DNA of 35,647 nt from an uncultured Collinsella sp. (GTDB lineage Bacteria > Actinomycetota > Coriobacteriia > Coriobacteriales > Coriobacteriaceae), in contig CAUDQR010000024.1 of assembly GCA_958451615.1 (NCBI GenBank), positions 1-35,647 of the forward strand, read 5' to 3'. The stretch's first letter is position 1; each line of letters begins with the position of its first letter. This document shows positions 24,600 to 32,246 of the stretch, piece after piece. The position numbers and the translations under genes were made by a program. The notes under the pieces are model-generated. The model made no database searches. It was not told the DNA's origin and was given only the letters and a program-made list of their open reading frames with translations.

Positions 24600-26675
24600 T
24601 TACTTGGCGCGGCCCTCCTCATAGCGCTCGACCAGCTTGGCCTGAACGTCATAGGGCACCTGCTCATAGCCTGCGGGCTTCATGGTAAAGTCGCCCGTGC
24701 CGCGCGTGATGGAGCGCAGGCGCGTCGAATAATCCGTCAGCTCGGCGAGAGGCGCCTGCGCGATAACCACGGTGTCGCCACGCTCATCGGTCTCCATGCC
24801 CGTCACGCGACCACGCGAGGCCGAGATGTCGCCCATCACGGCGCCGGCGTAGCTCTCGGGGATAGTCACCGTGATTTCCTCGATGGGCTCCAGTACCACC
24901 GGATCGGCATCGGCGCACGCCTTGCGCAGGCCGATGCGAGCCGCCGCGCGAAACGCCATCTCGTTGGAGTCGACACTGTGATACGAGCCGTCATACACCG
25001 CGACGCGAATGCCCGTGAGCGGATAACCGGCAATAATACCGTCCTTCATGGTCTCCTGGACGCCCTTGTCCACGGCGGGGATGAGCGAGCGCGGGATGCG
25101 GCCACCCACAACCTCGTCAACAAACTCATAGCCGTCGCTCGTGCCGTCGGGCCCAATGAGCGGCTCCACGCGCAGCCAGCAGTCGCCGTACTGACCGGCG
25201 CCGCCGGTCTGCTTCTTGTGGCGACCCTGGGCGCTTGCCGTGCGGCGGATGGTCTCGCGATACGGAATGCGGATCGGCACGCTTTTGGCCACGACCTTGG
25301 TGCGATCCTCCAAACGGTTGAGCAGCACCGAAACCTGCGCCTCGCCCACGGCGGAGATGATGGTCTGGCCGGTCTCCTCGTCACGGTCGATGCTCATGGT
25401 CGGATCGGCCTTGCAAGCCTTCTCGATAAACGTGTAGAGCTTCTCTTCGTCGCCGCGATTCTCGGCCTCGATGGCAATGCGGTACTGCGAGTTGGGGAAC
25501 TTAAACGCCGCTGCCTCGACCTTGCCGGTAATGGAGAACGTGTCACCCGTCTCTGCCGCCAACTTGGGCGCCACGATAATGTCGCCGGCATAGGCGTGAC
25601 CGACCTCGGTCATGTCGCGGCCGCACATCACATACAGGTGAGCCAGACGCTCGCCCTTGCGCGTGCGCGCATTGATCAGCTCAAGGCCCGGCTCAAGCGT
25701 GCCCGTCAGCACCTTGATAAAGCTGATACGGCCCTGCTGCGGGTCGGCCAGGGTCTTAAACACAAACGCCACCGGACGGTCATCGTCGCTCGAGATCTTA
25801 AGCGAGTCGCCATCGATGAGCGGCATCTCGCCGTAGTCAGTCGGCGCCGGGAAGTACGTGGCGATGTCGTCCATCAGCGAGTTGACGCCCTGCTCCTTAA
25901 TGCAATCGCCCGCAAAGACCGGCACAAAGATGCGCTCGGCGATCGCCTTCGACAGCAGGCCCTCGAGCTCCTCCTGCGTCAGCGTCTCCTCGCCTTCCAG
26001 GTATTTCATCATCAGCTCATCGTCGGCCTCGGCAACGAGCTCGCACAGATGATCATGGGCCTCCTCGGCCTGGGCACGATACTCCTCGGGAATCTCCGAC
26101 TCAACGGCTTCGGTGCCGTTGCAATGGCGCGCCTTCATGCGCACCAGGTCGATGATGCCGTCAAAGTCCTCGCCCTCGCCCCAGCCCAGGGTCACGGCGC
26201 CCAGTCGCGTACCGAAGCGCTCCTGCAGCAGGTCCATCGTAGTCGCAAAGCTGGCCTCGGAGCGCGACAGGCGGTTTACAAACACCGCACGCGCCAGACG
26301 CAGGTCCTCGGCGGCATACCAGAGCTTAACCATCGTAGGCTGCGGGCCGGCCTCGGCGTCGACCACAAACAGTGCCGTCTCGCAAACACTCATCGCGGCA
26401 TAGGCGTCGCCGATAAAATCGGGGTAGCACGGGGCATCGAGCACGTTGATGCGCGCGCCCTTCCAGTCGATCGGCGCAATGGTCGTCGAGATGGAAAATG
26501 CACGCTTGACCTCTTCGGGGTCATAGTCGAGCGTGGGCTTGGTGCCGTCGTGGCCGCCCAGGCGGGCGGTCTTGCCGGAAAGGTGGAGCATGGCCTCGGC
26601 GAGTGAAGTCTTGCCCACCCCGCCTTGGCCTACGAGCACCACGTTCCTTACGTTACCGGTCTTGGGAGCACCCAT
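24600..26675 (-). CDS. EF-G-like translation factor paralogue
   Basis: 691 aa with the five-domain EF-G layout; the domain IV entrance RHKKQTGGAGQYGD is well conserved. The G domain is not canonical: G1 is GQGGVGKT (16-23), G3 reads DAPCYPDF (80-87) in place of DTPGHVDF, losing the histidine that positions catalytic water, and G4 reads NRLS (134-137) in place of NKMD. This fits the actinobacterial EF-G-like group rather than housekeeping FusA; ribosome binding is probable, translocase activity doubtful. Start 26675 follows AAGGAGG; an in-frame extension to 26786 is rejected. Monocistronic. Confidence 0.9.
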   Translation of the reverse strand: MGAPKTGNVRNVVLVGQGGVGKTSLAEAMLHLSGKTARLGGHDGTKPTLDYDPEEVKRAFSISTTIAPIDWKGARINVLDAPCYPDFIGDAYAAMSVCETALFVVDAEAGPQPTMVKLWYAAEDLRLARAVFVNRLSRSEASFATTMDLLQERFGTRLGAVTLGWGEGEDFDGIIDLVRMKARHCNGTEAVESEIPEEYRAQAEEAHDHLCELVAEADDELMMKYLEGEETLTQEELEGLLSKAIAERIFVPVFAGDCIKEQGVNSLMDDIATYFPAPTDYGEMPLIDGDSLKISSDDDRPVAFVFKTLADPQQGRISFIKVLTGTLEPGLELINARTRKGERLAHLYVMCGRDMTEVGHAYAGDIIVAPKLAAETGDTFSITGKVEAAAFKFPNSQYRIAIEAENRGDEEKLYTFIEKACKADPTMSIDRDEETGQTIISAVGEAQVSVLLNRLEDRTKVVAKSVPIRIPYRETIRRTASAQGRHKKQTGGAGQYGDCWLRVEPLIGPDGTSDGYEFVDEVVGGRIPRSLIPAVDKGVQETMKDGIIAGYPLTGIRVAVYDGSYHSVDSNEMAFRAAARIGLRKACADADPVVLEPIEEITVTIPESYAGAVMGDISASRGRVTGMETDERGDTVVIAQAPLAELTDYSTRLRSITRGTGDFTMKPAGYEQVPYDVQAKLVERYEEGRAK

Positions 26676-26911
26676 GATGACCTCCTTGCAAGGCCGCGCG
26701 CAATGCGCGACGCCAACGGGGAGGGTTCGCGGTCGGTGCCGTCCCAGGAGCAGCATGGTCGGCAGCCGAGCCGACTCACCCTCCAAATGTCCTATGCCAC
26801 CACCCTACCCTCACGGGCGGCTGTCCATGCATACCTTTCGGCGCACGTATGAATACAGGCGGCGAGAGGAAGAGACAAGCTTGCGAGTCGATTATTGAAC
26901 CCCGTCGACGC
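26676..26911. other. Intergenic region upstream of the EF-G-like gene
   Basis: 236 nt without a gene. A weak promoter candidate on minus (TTGTCT, 17 nt, TATTCA) lies near 26845-26873, which would give a leader of over 150 nt. No clear hairpin or riboswitch was seen. Confidence 0.4.
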
Positions 26912-26952
26912 AAACAAAAGGCCGCCACAGACCGTAAGACCTGCGGCGGCTT
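26912..26952 (-). terminator. Terminator of the amino-acid ABC operon
   Basis: AAGCCGCCGCAG / CTGTGGCGGCCTT stem with one mismatch, then TTGTTT on the minus strand; 34 nt past the ATPase stop. Confidence 0.88.
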
Positions 26953-26985
26953 CGCCTCAATTAATAGTTGAGTAAATACCTGAGC

Positions 26986-27750
26986 CTATCCCTCGATACG
27001 GCTCAAGAACTCACGCGTGCGCTGCTCGCGCGGATGGTCGATGACCTGCTCGGCAGGTCCCTCCTCGACAATACGACCGCCGTCCATAAAGACCACGCGG
27101 TCGGCAACGTCGCGGGCAAACTGCATCGCGTGTGTCACGATCACCATCGTCATATTCTGCGCAGCGAGGTCTTTAATGACACGCAGCACCTCGGCCGTCA
27201 ACTCTGGATCGAGCGCCGAGGTCGGCTCGTCAAAGAACAAGATTTCCGGGTCGAGCGCCAAGGCGCGGGCAATACTCACGCGCTGCTGCTGACCGCCCGA
27301 AAGCTCGCAGGGCACCTTGTTCTCGTTACCCGTAAGCCCCATCTGTGCAATAAGCTCGTGTGCGCGGGCCTCCGCCTGCTCGCGCGGGCGCTTAAGCACG
27401 CGGATCGGTGCATCGGTGATGTTTTTCATCACGGTATAGTGCGGGAACAGATTGTAGTTCTGAAACACCAGACCAAACCGCGAGCGCGCCTGTTTAGGTA
27501 CATCGCCCTTTGCGTACACCGCGCCCGAACCCGCATCTGTCGCGACGGCAAGGTCGCCAAACGAGAGCGAGCCACCATCGAGCGTCTCGAGCAGCGTGGC
27601 ACAGCGCAGCAGCGTGGACTTACCGCCGCCCGAAGGCCCGATAATCGCCACGACCTCGCCGCGCTTTACCTCGAGCGAGATATCCTTGAGCACCTCATTG
27701 CCGCCAAACGCCTTGCGCGCGTTTTCGATCTTCATCACTGAGTTAGTCAT
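26986..27750 (-). CDS. Polar amino-acid ABC importer, ATP-binding protein
   Basis: 254 aa, GlnQ/HisP type. Walker A GPSGGGKST (38-46), Q-loop VFQNYNLFPH, signature LSGGQQQR, Walker B ILFFDEPTSALDPE, and H-loop VTHAMQFA are all intact, so it should be an active ATPase driving uptake. The ATG at 27750 lies inside the end of the permease gene and overlaps it by 8 nt (ATGACTAA), the usual translational coupling; an internal ATG at 27735 (MKIENA) is the alternative. Last gene of the operon. Confidence 0.92.
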   Translation of the reverse strand: MTNSVMKIENARKAFGGNEVLKDISLEVKRGEVVAIIGPSGGGKSTLLRCATLLETLDGGSLSFGDLAVATDAGSGAVYAKGDVPKQARSRFGLVFQNYNLFPHYTVMKNITDAPIRVLKRPREQAEARAHELIAQMGLTGNENKVPCELSGGQQQRVSIARALALDPEILFFDEPTSALDPELTAEVLRVIKDLAAQNMTMVIVTHAMQFARDVADRVVFMDGGRIVEEGPAEQVIDHPREQRTREFLSRIEG

Positions 27751-28396
27751 GGTAATAGTCCAGCTTCTTTTCGGCGGCGCCCAGCAGCATCTCGACCACA
27801 AAGTTAAAGACCCAGTAGATCAGCGCCGCGATCGCAAACGGCACCATGCTCACTTGCGAGGCAACTAGCGCCTTGGCCGTCGAGAACATCTCGCCTACGC
27901 CGATGGCGAACGCCAGCGACGTGTCCTTGACCAGTGTGATGATCTCGTTGCCCATCGCCGGCAAAATGCGCTTGGCGACCTGCGGCATCACGATATACAG
28001 AAACGTCTGCATGCGCGAGTAGCCCAGCACCTCGGCAGCCTCGTATTGACCGCGCGGAATGGACTGCAGGCCCGAGCGATAGATCTCGGCAAAGTAACCG
28101 GCGTAGTTGATGATGAACGCCACGACGCACGCCGTCCACTTGGAATCGGGCGTGAGCGAAATGCCAAACACGTAGTACGGGGCAAAGTAGATGGCAAACA
28201 TCTGCAGCATGAGCGGCGTACCGCGCATCACCGAAATGTAGATGCGCGCAATCCAACGCAGCGGCGCGACCTTACTCATGCGCATAAACGCCACGGGGAT
28301 TCCCAGCGGAATCGACCCCAGCAGCGTCAGCACAAACAGCTGCAAACTGACCAAGAATCCCTGGCCAAGCATCTGCATCATGACCTGAATAGACAA
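27743..28396 (-). CDS. Polar amino-acid ABC importer, permease
   Basis: 217 aa, HisM/GlnP type with about five membrane helices. The ATPase-contacting EAA loop is clear (YEAAEVLGYSRMQTFLYIV, then MPQVAKRILPAMGNEII). A single permease gene implies a homodimeric channel. The start is a TTG at 28396 with AAGAGAG 6 nt upstream; ATG codons at 28381 and 28378 lack proper spacing. It is separated from the binding-protein gene by a 140-nt gap that holds a large palindrome, probably setting the binding-protein-to-permease ratio. Confidence 0.9.
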   Translation of the reverse strand: MSIQVMMQMLGQGFLVSLQLFVLTLLGSIPLGIPVAFMRMSKVAPLRWIARIYISVMRGTPLMLQMFAIYFAPYYVFGISLTPDSKWTACVVAFIINYAGYFAEIYRSGLQSIPRGQYEAAEVLGYSRMQTFLYIVMPQVAKRILPAMGNEIITLVKDTSLAFAIGVGEMFSTAKALVASQVSMVPFAIAALIYWVFNFVVEMLLGAAEKKLDYYHD

Positions 28397-28447
28397 CCCA
28401 AGCTCTCTTTCACAGTAACGGAACAGCGGATCTCATTCTCAAATAGA

Positions 28448-28534
28448 CACAGTGCCCAAGATTGCGAGCGACAAGCCCGACGAAGCGTACTTTGGTACGC
28501 GAGGAGGGTTGGAGCCGCAAGGTTGGGTGCTGTG
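28448..28534 (-). repeat. Palindrome between binding-protein and permease genes
   Basis: 19-bp imperfect arms (28448-28466 with 28516-28534, 15 of 19 paired) enclose an apical GCGTAC-TTTG-GTACGC hairpin. It starts one base past the binding-protein stop. In importers such structures protect the upstream message and lower downstream expression. Confidence 0.65.
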
Positions 28535-28535
28535 G

Positions 28536-29396
28536 CTATTTGAGCACCCAGTTGTCGAAGGATAGACCGTATTCTGCATACTTGTCGCACAGATCCTTGA
28601 CTGTGCCGTCCTCGTAGAGTGCCTTGAGCGACTCGGTCACGGCGTCGGCCGACTTGGTATCGCCCTTCTTAAAGCCGACGGCATAGTGCTCGCTAGACAG
28701 CGGCTTATCAAGCTGCGTATAGGCATCGGGCTTGGCGGCGAGCTGATACTGGGCAATCGAAAGGTCGCAAGCCACGGCATCGACCGCACCGCTCTCGAGC
28801 TGCATAAAGGCCGTGTTGTACTCACCGATGGTGTCGAGCGTGGCAAACGTCGCCGCCAGATCTTTCTGGTCGCCCTCGAGCACATCCTGCGCAGCGGAAT
28901 CGGTCTGGGTAATCACGGTCTTGCCGGCAAGATCATCCCAGCTCTTGATGCCCGCGTCCCTCTTGACCACCAGCACCTGCTCATTGAGCATGTACGGCTC
29001 GGAGAACGTGTAGTCGTCCTCGCGGCCCTCCATGGTAAAGCCATTCCAAATGCAGTTGATGGCGCCCGAGTTAAGCAGCGTATCCTTGGCATCCCAATCG
29101 ATAGCCTCGTATTTGACCTCCCAGCCCTGCTTATCGGCAACGGCCTTGGCCAGATCAAGGTCAAAACCCGTGTACTCGCCGTCGTCGCCCACAAAGCCGT
29201 ACGGAGGGTAGGACTTGTCAAAGCCCACCACGAGCTTCTTGGACTCCGCAGCGCCCTTCACATCCTTGGCTGCTGAAGAGCCGGCAGCAGAGCCCTTGCC
29301 GGCACCACCGCCACAGCCGACAAGACCAAGGCCAAGCACCGTGGCGAGCGAGCCGGCTAGACCAACAAACTGACGACGAGACATATCGGTATTCAT
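28536..29396 (-). CDS. Polar amino-acid ABC importer, substrate-binding lipoprotein
   Basis: 286 aa, bacterial extracellular solute-binding protein family 3. The N-terminus combines a twin-arginine motif (MSRRQFVGLAG) with a lipobox LVGC at Cys28, so it may be exported folded and then lipid-anchored. The mature domain shows FDKSYPPYGFVGDDGEYTGF and DLAKAVADKQGW, followed by IWNGFTMEGRED, the amino-acid clamp region. Substrate is a polar amino acid, not resolvable further. Start 29396 follows AAGGGGG. First gene of the operon; a promoter and operator-like palindrome lie upstream. Confidence 0.92.
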   Translation of the reverse strand: MNTDMSRRQFVGLAGSLATVLGLGLVGCGGGAGKGSAAGSSAAKDVKGAAESKKLVVGFDKSYPPYGFVGDDGEYTGFDLDLAKAVADKQGWEVKYEAIDWDAKDTLLNSGAINCIWNGFTMEGREDDYTFSEPYMLNEQVLVVKRDAGIKSWDDLAGKTVITQTDSAAQDVLEGDQKDLAATFATLDTIGEYNTAFMQLESGAVDAVACDLSIAQYQLAAKPDAYTQLDKPLSSEHYAVGFKKGDTKSADAVTESLKALYEDGTVKDLCDKYAEYGLSFDNWVLK

Positions 29397-29413
29397 GGTA
29401 TCCCCCTTGGTGG

Positions 29414-29480
29414 CACTTTAGTTAGGTAAAGTGAGTCATGTAACGTTCAGAATCATACACTTTAGCGTGATAGAGCACAA
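29414..29480 (-). promoter_or_regulatory. Promoter and operator of the amino-acid ABC operon
   Basis: On minus: TTGTGC (29480-29475), 17-nt spacer, TATGAT (29457-29452). The spacer contains TAAAGTG, and downstream lies a perfect 7-bp-arm palindrome CACTTTA-N6-TAAAGTG (29414-29433) carrying the same half-site twice. A repressor binding both would cover the promoter and the initially transcribed region. Confidence 0.6.
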
Positions 29481-29487
29481 GGCGAAT

Positions 29488-29626
29488 TTGCCCGCCGCGT
29501 GAGGGGTGTGGGGGTTAAGTTTCCTGCTCTACAGTCCTGCTCACGACGGAGGCCACATTAAGTGGCCTCCTGTTCGTGCGGAACTCGCGATAAACTTAAC
29601 CCCCACACCCCTCACGCGGCGGGCAA
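29488..29626. repeat. Large perfect palindrome (35-bp arms) with inner hairpin
   Basis: 29488-29522 and 29592-29626 are exact reverse complements over 35 bp. The 69-nt middle holds a perfect 9-bp hairpin GGAGGCCAC-ATTAA-GTGGCCTCC (29548-29570), extended by CACGA/TCGTG. The element fills the gap between the divergent importer operon and the rRNA methyltransferase. No gene inside. Confidence 0.9.
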
Positions 29627-29690
29627 CCGTCGTTGGGCTTATCACTGACACGAATAAACCGCTTGCATATCGTCTGCTGGCTTGGCACGG

Positions 29691-29696
29691 TACAAT
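29691..29696 (+). promoter_or_regulatory. Putative -10 box (TACAAT) of the rRNA methyltransferase gene
   Basis: CGGTACAATACTTG, 37 nt before the ATG. A -35 with normal spacing is not evident. Confidence 0.4.
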
Positions 29697-29733
29697 ACTT
29701 GCAGCTTAAATTCATGAATTAGTGGAGTTATTG

Positions 29734-31182
29734 ATGGCAGAATCTCGTGCGGAGCGTAGGGCTCGTCGTGCTTTGATGGAGGCGACTGAGGGGTCGAAGG
29801 AGGAGAAATCTTCTACGAAATCCAAGTCTTCTAAAGCTGCAAAAAGCAAATCGACTAAGAGCAGGGCTAAGGCCAAGCGTTCTGACTCTCGCCGGGACGA
29901 GAATAAGGCACCTCAGACTCGCTCCAAGCGTCCGCGTAACGATTCGGTTCCGCCTGCGCGCAAGGCTGTGGATCCCAAATCCCCCTGTTCCATCATGAAA
30001 GCTTGTGGTGGGTGTACGGCGCTCAATCGTCCTTATAAGAAGCAGTTGGCGGCCAAGCAGGCTGCTATGGAGGAGCTGTTTGCTGAGCTCTGCGAGCGCG
30101 AGGGTATTGCCGTTGATCCCATTCGCGGTATGGGCGTTACCCTTGGCGACCCGGGCAAGTATCCTGCGCCGCGCGGTTTTCGTCATAAGGCTGCCACTCC
30201 GTTTGCTCCTGGTAAGGAGGGTGCTGTCCGCTGCGGCTTCTTTGAGCGCGGTACGCACAAAATCGTTGCCGTTCCCGAATGCCCTGTCGAGGCACCGGGC
30301 GCCCGCCAGATTCTCAACGGCATCGCGCATGAGGCCGAGCGCCTACACATTCCCGCCTTTAACGAGGACAAGCATCTGGGCTTGCTTCGCTACGCCGTCG
30401 TTCGCTGCGGCTGGCGTACTGATCAGATCATGGTCACCCTCGTGACTGCCCAGCGCGATCTGCCGCATGCGCAGGAGTTTTTCGAGGCCGTCGCCGCGCT
30501 CGATCCGCATATCGTCACCGTCGCCCAAAACATCAACGGACGCCCTGGCAACGCCATCCTGGGCGAGGAGACCCGCATCGTGCATGGCGCTGAGTGCATG
30601 CGCGACCAGCTGCTCGGCTGCGAGTTCGACATCTCCCCCACTGCGTTCTACCAGACCAACCCGCAGCAGACCGAGCTGCTCTACCGGCTCGCTATCGAAG
30701 GCATGGACCTGCGCCGGGGCGACGTGCTTATGGATGCCTACTGCGGCAGCGGCACCATCGGCCTTTGCGCCGCAAAGGATGCCCAGGACAAGGGCGTCGG
30801 CATCATGCTGCTCGGTGTGGAGCGAAACCCCGCGGGCGTTGCCGACGCACGCCGCAATGCCGAGCTCAACGGTCTCACCCGCAGCGCTTGGTTTATGGCC
30901 GACGACGCCACCGACTACATCCTCGATGCCGCCGACAACAACGAACGCGTCGACGTCCTTTCCATCGACCCGCCGCGCGCCGGCTCCACCCCCGAGTTCC
31001 TCGAGGCCGCCTGCGCGCTCAAGCCGCGCAGCATCACCTATATCAGCTGCAACCCCGTGACCCAAGAGCGCGACCTGCACCAGCTCCTCGACGGAGGCTA
31101 TCGCCTGCTCAAGATCACACCGGTCGACATGTTCCCCCATACCGACCACACCGAAACCGTAGCGATCCTCGAGCGCCGCTAA
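29734..31182 (+). CDS. 23S rRNA (uracil-5-)-methyltransferase, RlmD/RumA family
   Basis: 482 aa. The enzyme uses S-adenosylmethionine to make 5-methyluridine in 23S rRNA. Iron-sulfur cysteines Cys85, Cys91, Cys94 and Cys183 have the RumA spacing (C-x5-C-x2-C, then PEC). The SAM site is DAYCGSGTIGL, the catalytic cysteine lies in YISCNPVTQERDL and the base in HTETV. There is no TRAM domain; instead an 80-residue Lys/Ser/Arg-rich disordered leader precedes the cluster and may bind RNA. Codons in the first 450 nt are more A/T-ended than later. Start 29734 has GGAG 6 nt upstream. Which uridine is modified is not known. Confidence 0.92.
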   Translation: MAESRAERRARRALMEATEGSKEEKSSTKSKSSKAAKSKSTKSRAKAKRSDSRRDENKAPQTRSKRPRNDSVPPARKAVDPKSPCSIMKACGGCTALNRPYKKQLAAKQAAMEELFAELCEREGIAVDPIRGMGVTLGDPGKYPAPRGFRHKAATPFAPGKEGAVRCGFFERGTHKIVAVPECPVEAPGARQILNGIAHEAERLHIPAFNEDKHLGLLRYAVVRCGWRTDQIMVTLVTAQRDLPHAQEFFEAVAALDPHIVTVAQNINGRPGNAILGEETRIVHGAECMRDQLLGCEFDISPTAFYQTNPQQTELLYRLAIEGMDLRRGDVLMDAYCGSGTIGLCAAKDAQDKGVGIMLLGVERNPAGVADARRNAELNGLTRSAWFMADDATDYILDAADNNERVDVLSIDPPRAGSTPEFLEAACALKPRSITYISCNPVTQERDLHQLLDGGYRLLKITPVDMFPHTDHTETVAILERR

Positions 31183-31205
31183 CCCACCCCGGTAGATTTT
31201 GGGAC

Positions 31206-31243
31206 AAAAAAGGGGGCGGCCAGTCTGGACCGCCCCCTTTCGT
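31206..31243. terminator. Bidirectional terminator
   Basis: AAGGGGGCGG/CCGCCCCCTT with a 10-nt loop, flanked by A6 on the left and TTTC on the right, between converging genes. Confidence 0.9.
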
Positions 31244-31259
31244 TGGCTATATGAGCCCG

Positions 31260-32081
31260 TTACATGCTCTTGCGCAGGTCGCACACGCCGGCTGCCGCCA
31301 TCTCGCGCAGTAGCGTCTCGCGGTCGCGCGTCACGATCAAATCCAGCGGGAAGTGAATCTCATCGAGCATCTTGCGCGCCTGGTCGAGCTTGCCAATTGC
31401 CATACCAATATGCGCGTCGGTCGAGACGCCAATCCCCACGCCCAGTTCGGCACAGCGCTCGGCAATCTTGCGGCACACGCCCCAATGCTCGGCATCGGTA
31501 CCATGCTCAAGACTATGGTTGTTGATCTCGATAATCTTATGCTTGGCCTTAGCCGCCATCAGCACCTCATCGATATCAAAGCGAACACCCGAGCGACCCG
31601 TGTGGCCCAGCACAAACACCTTGGGGTGCTCCAGGGCATTGATATACATCTCGGTCGCCTGGGCAAGCGTCGCACCTTCGGCAATCTGCGGATTATGCAC
31701 GCTTGCTACCAAATAATCCAAATTGCGCGTAACCAAATCGAACAGCGAATGCTGGCGGCTGAACGGATCGCCGGCAATATCAAGCGTGACAGGAGTGTCC
31801 TCGCCAAACAGGCTTCCGTCCAACGAAACGATATCGGCCTCGGCACCACGCAGCACCAGTACGCCACTCCAAATGCGAGGCCAGACATCCTGGTTGATAA
31901 AGAACTGGTAACTGCGCAGGTCATTGGGGCAAGGCGAAACCATAGAGCTCAGATGGTCGGCAGATCCGAGCACCTGCAGGCCACGCTCTGCCGCCCAGTA
32001 CACATTCTCCTCAATGGTCGAATATGCATGCGCAGAGAACATCGTATGGGTATGGATATCACAAGAAAGCAGGTAGGGCAT
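31260..32081 (-). CDS. PHP domain metal-dependent phosphoesterase
   Basis: 273 aa, YcdX-like PHP hydrolase. Trinuclear metal ligands are visible in order: CDIHTHTMFSAH (His10, His12, His18), GSADH, GAEAD, VASVHNP, LGHTGR and VSTDAHIG. Such enzymes hydrolyse phosphate mono- or diesters; the substrate here is unknown, and histidinol phosphatase is only one family possibility. Start 32081 has AAGGAG 5 nt upstream. It has its own TACAAT box (32124-32119), so it is probably transcribed separately from the aminotransferase upstream. Confidence 0.9.
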   Translation of the reverse strand: MPYLLSCDIHTHTMFSAHAYSTIEENVYWAAERGLQVLGSADHLSSMVSPCPNDLRSYQFFINQDVWPRIWSGVLVLRGAEADIVSLDGSLFGEDTPVTLDIAGDPFSRQHSLFDLVTRNLDYLVASVHNPQIAEGATLAQATEMYINALEHPKVFVLGHTGRSGVRFDIDEVLMAAKAKHKIIEINNHSLEHGTDAEHWGVCRKIAERCAELGVGIGVSTDAHIGMAIGKLDQARKMLDEIHFPLDLIVTRDRETLLREMAAAGVCDLRKSM

Positions 32082-32118
32082 CGGATCTCCTTATCCGGCA
32101 TGGCCGTCGCGTATATTC

Positions 32119-32124
32119 ATTGTA
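32119..32124 (-). promoter_or_regulatory. Putative -10 box (TACAAT) of the PHP gene
   Basis: GCGTACAATG on minus, 38 nt before the ATG; TTACGA 17 nt upstream is a poor -35. Confidence 0.4.
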
Positions 32125-32182
32125 CGCATAGCCTTCGATAGTCGTAAAACCACTCCATCCCAACGACACAACGTACACGACA

Positions 32183-32211
32183 ACGGGGTTCGGCTTAACA
32201 CCAAACCCCGT
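32183..32211 (-). terminator. Weak hairpin terminator of the aminotransferase gene
   Basis: ACGGGGTT/AACCCCGT with a 13-nt loop, followed on minus by TGTCGTG; 36 nt past the stop. Confidence 0.5.
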
Positions 32212-32246
32212 TTCACGTAAAACATTACAGGCAGAGCGCTTTACTT

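Noticed and set aside
23412..26606. 1064-aa open frame spanning the nuclease gene and the antisense of the EF-G-like gene
   Set aside because: It joins an out-of-frame reading of one real gene with the antisense of another across a terminator; an artefact of high GC.
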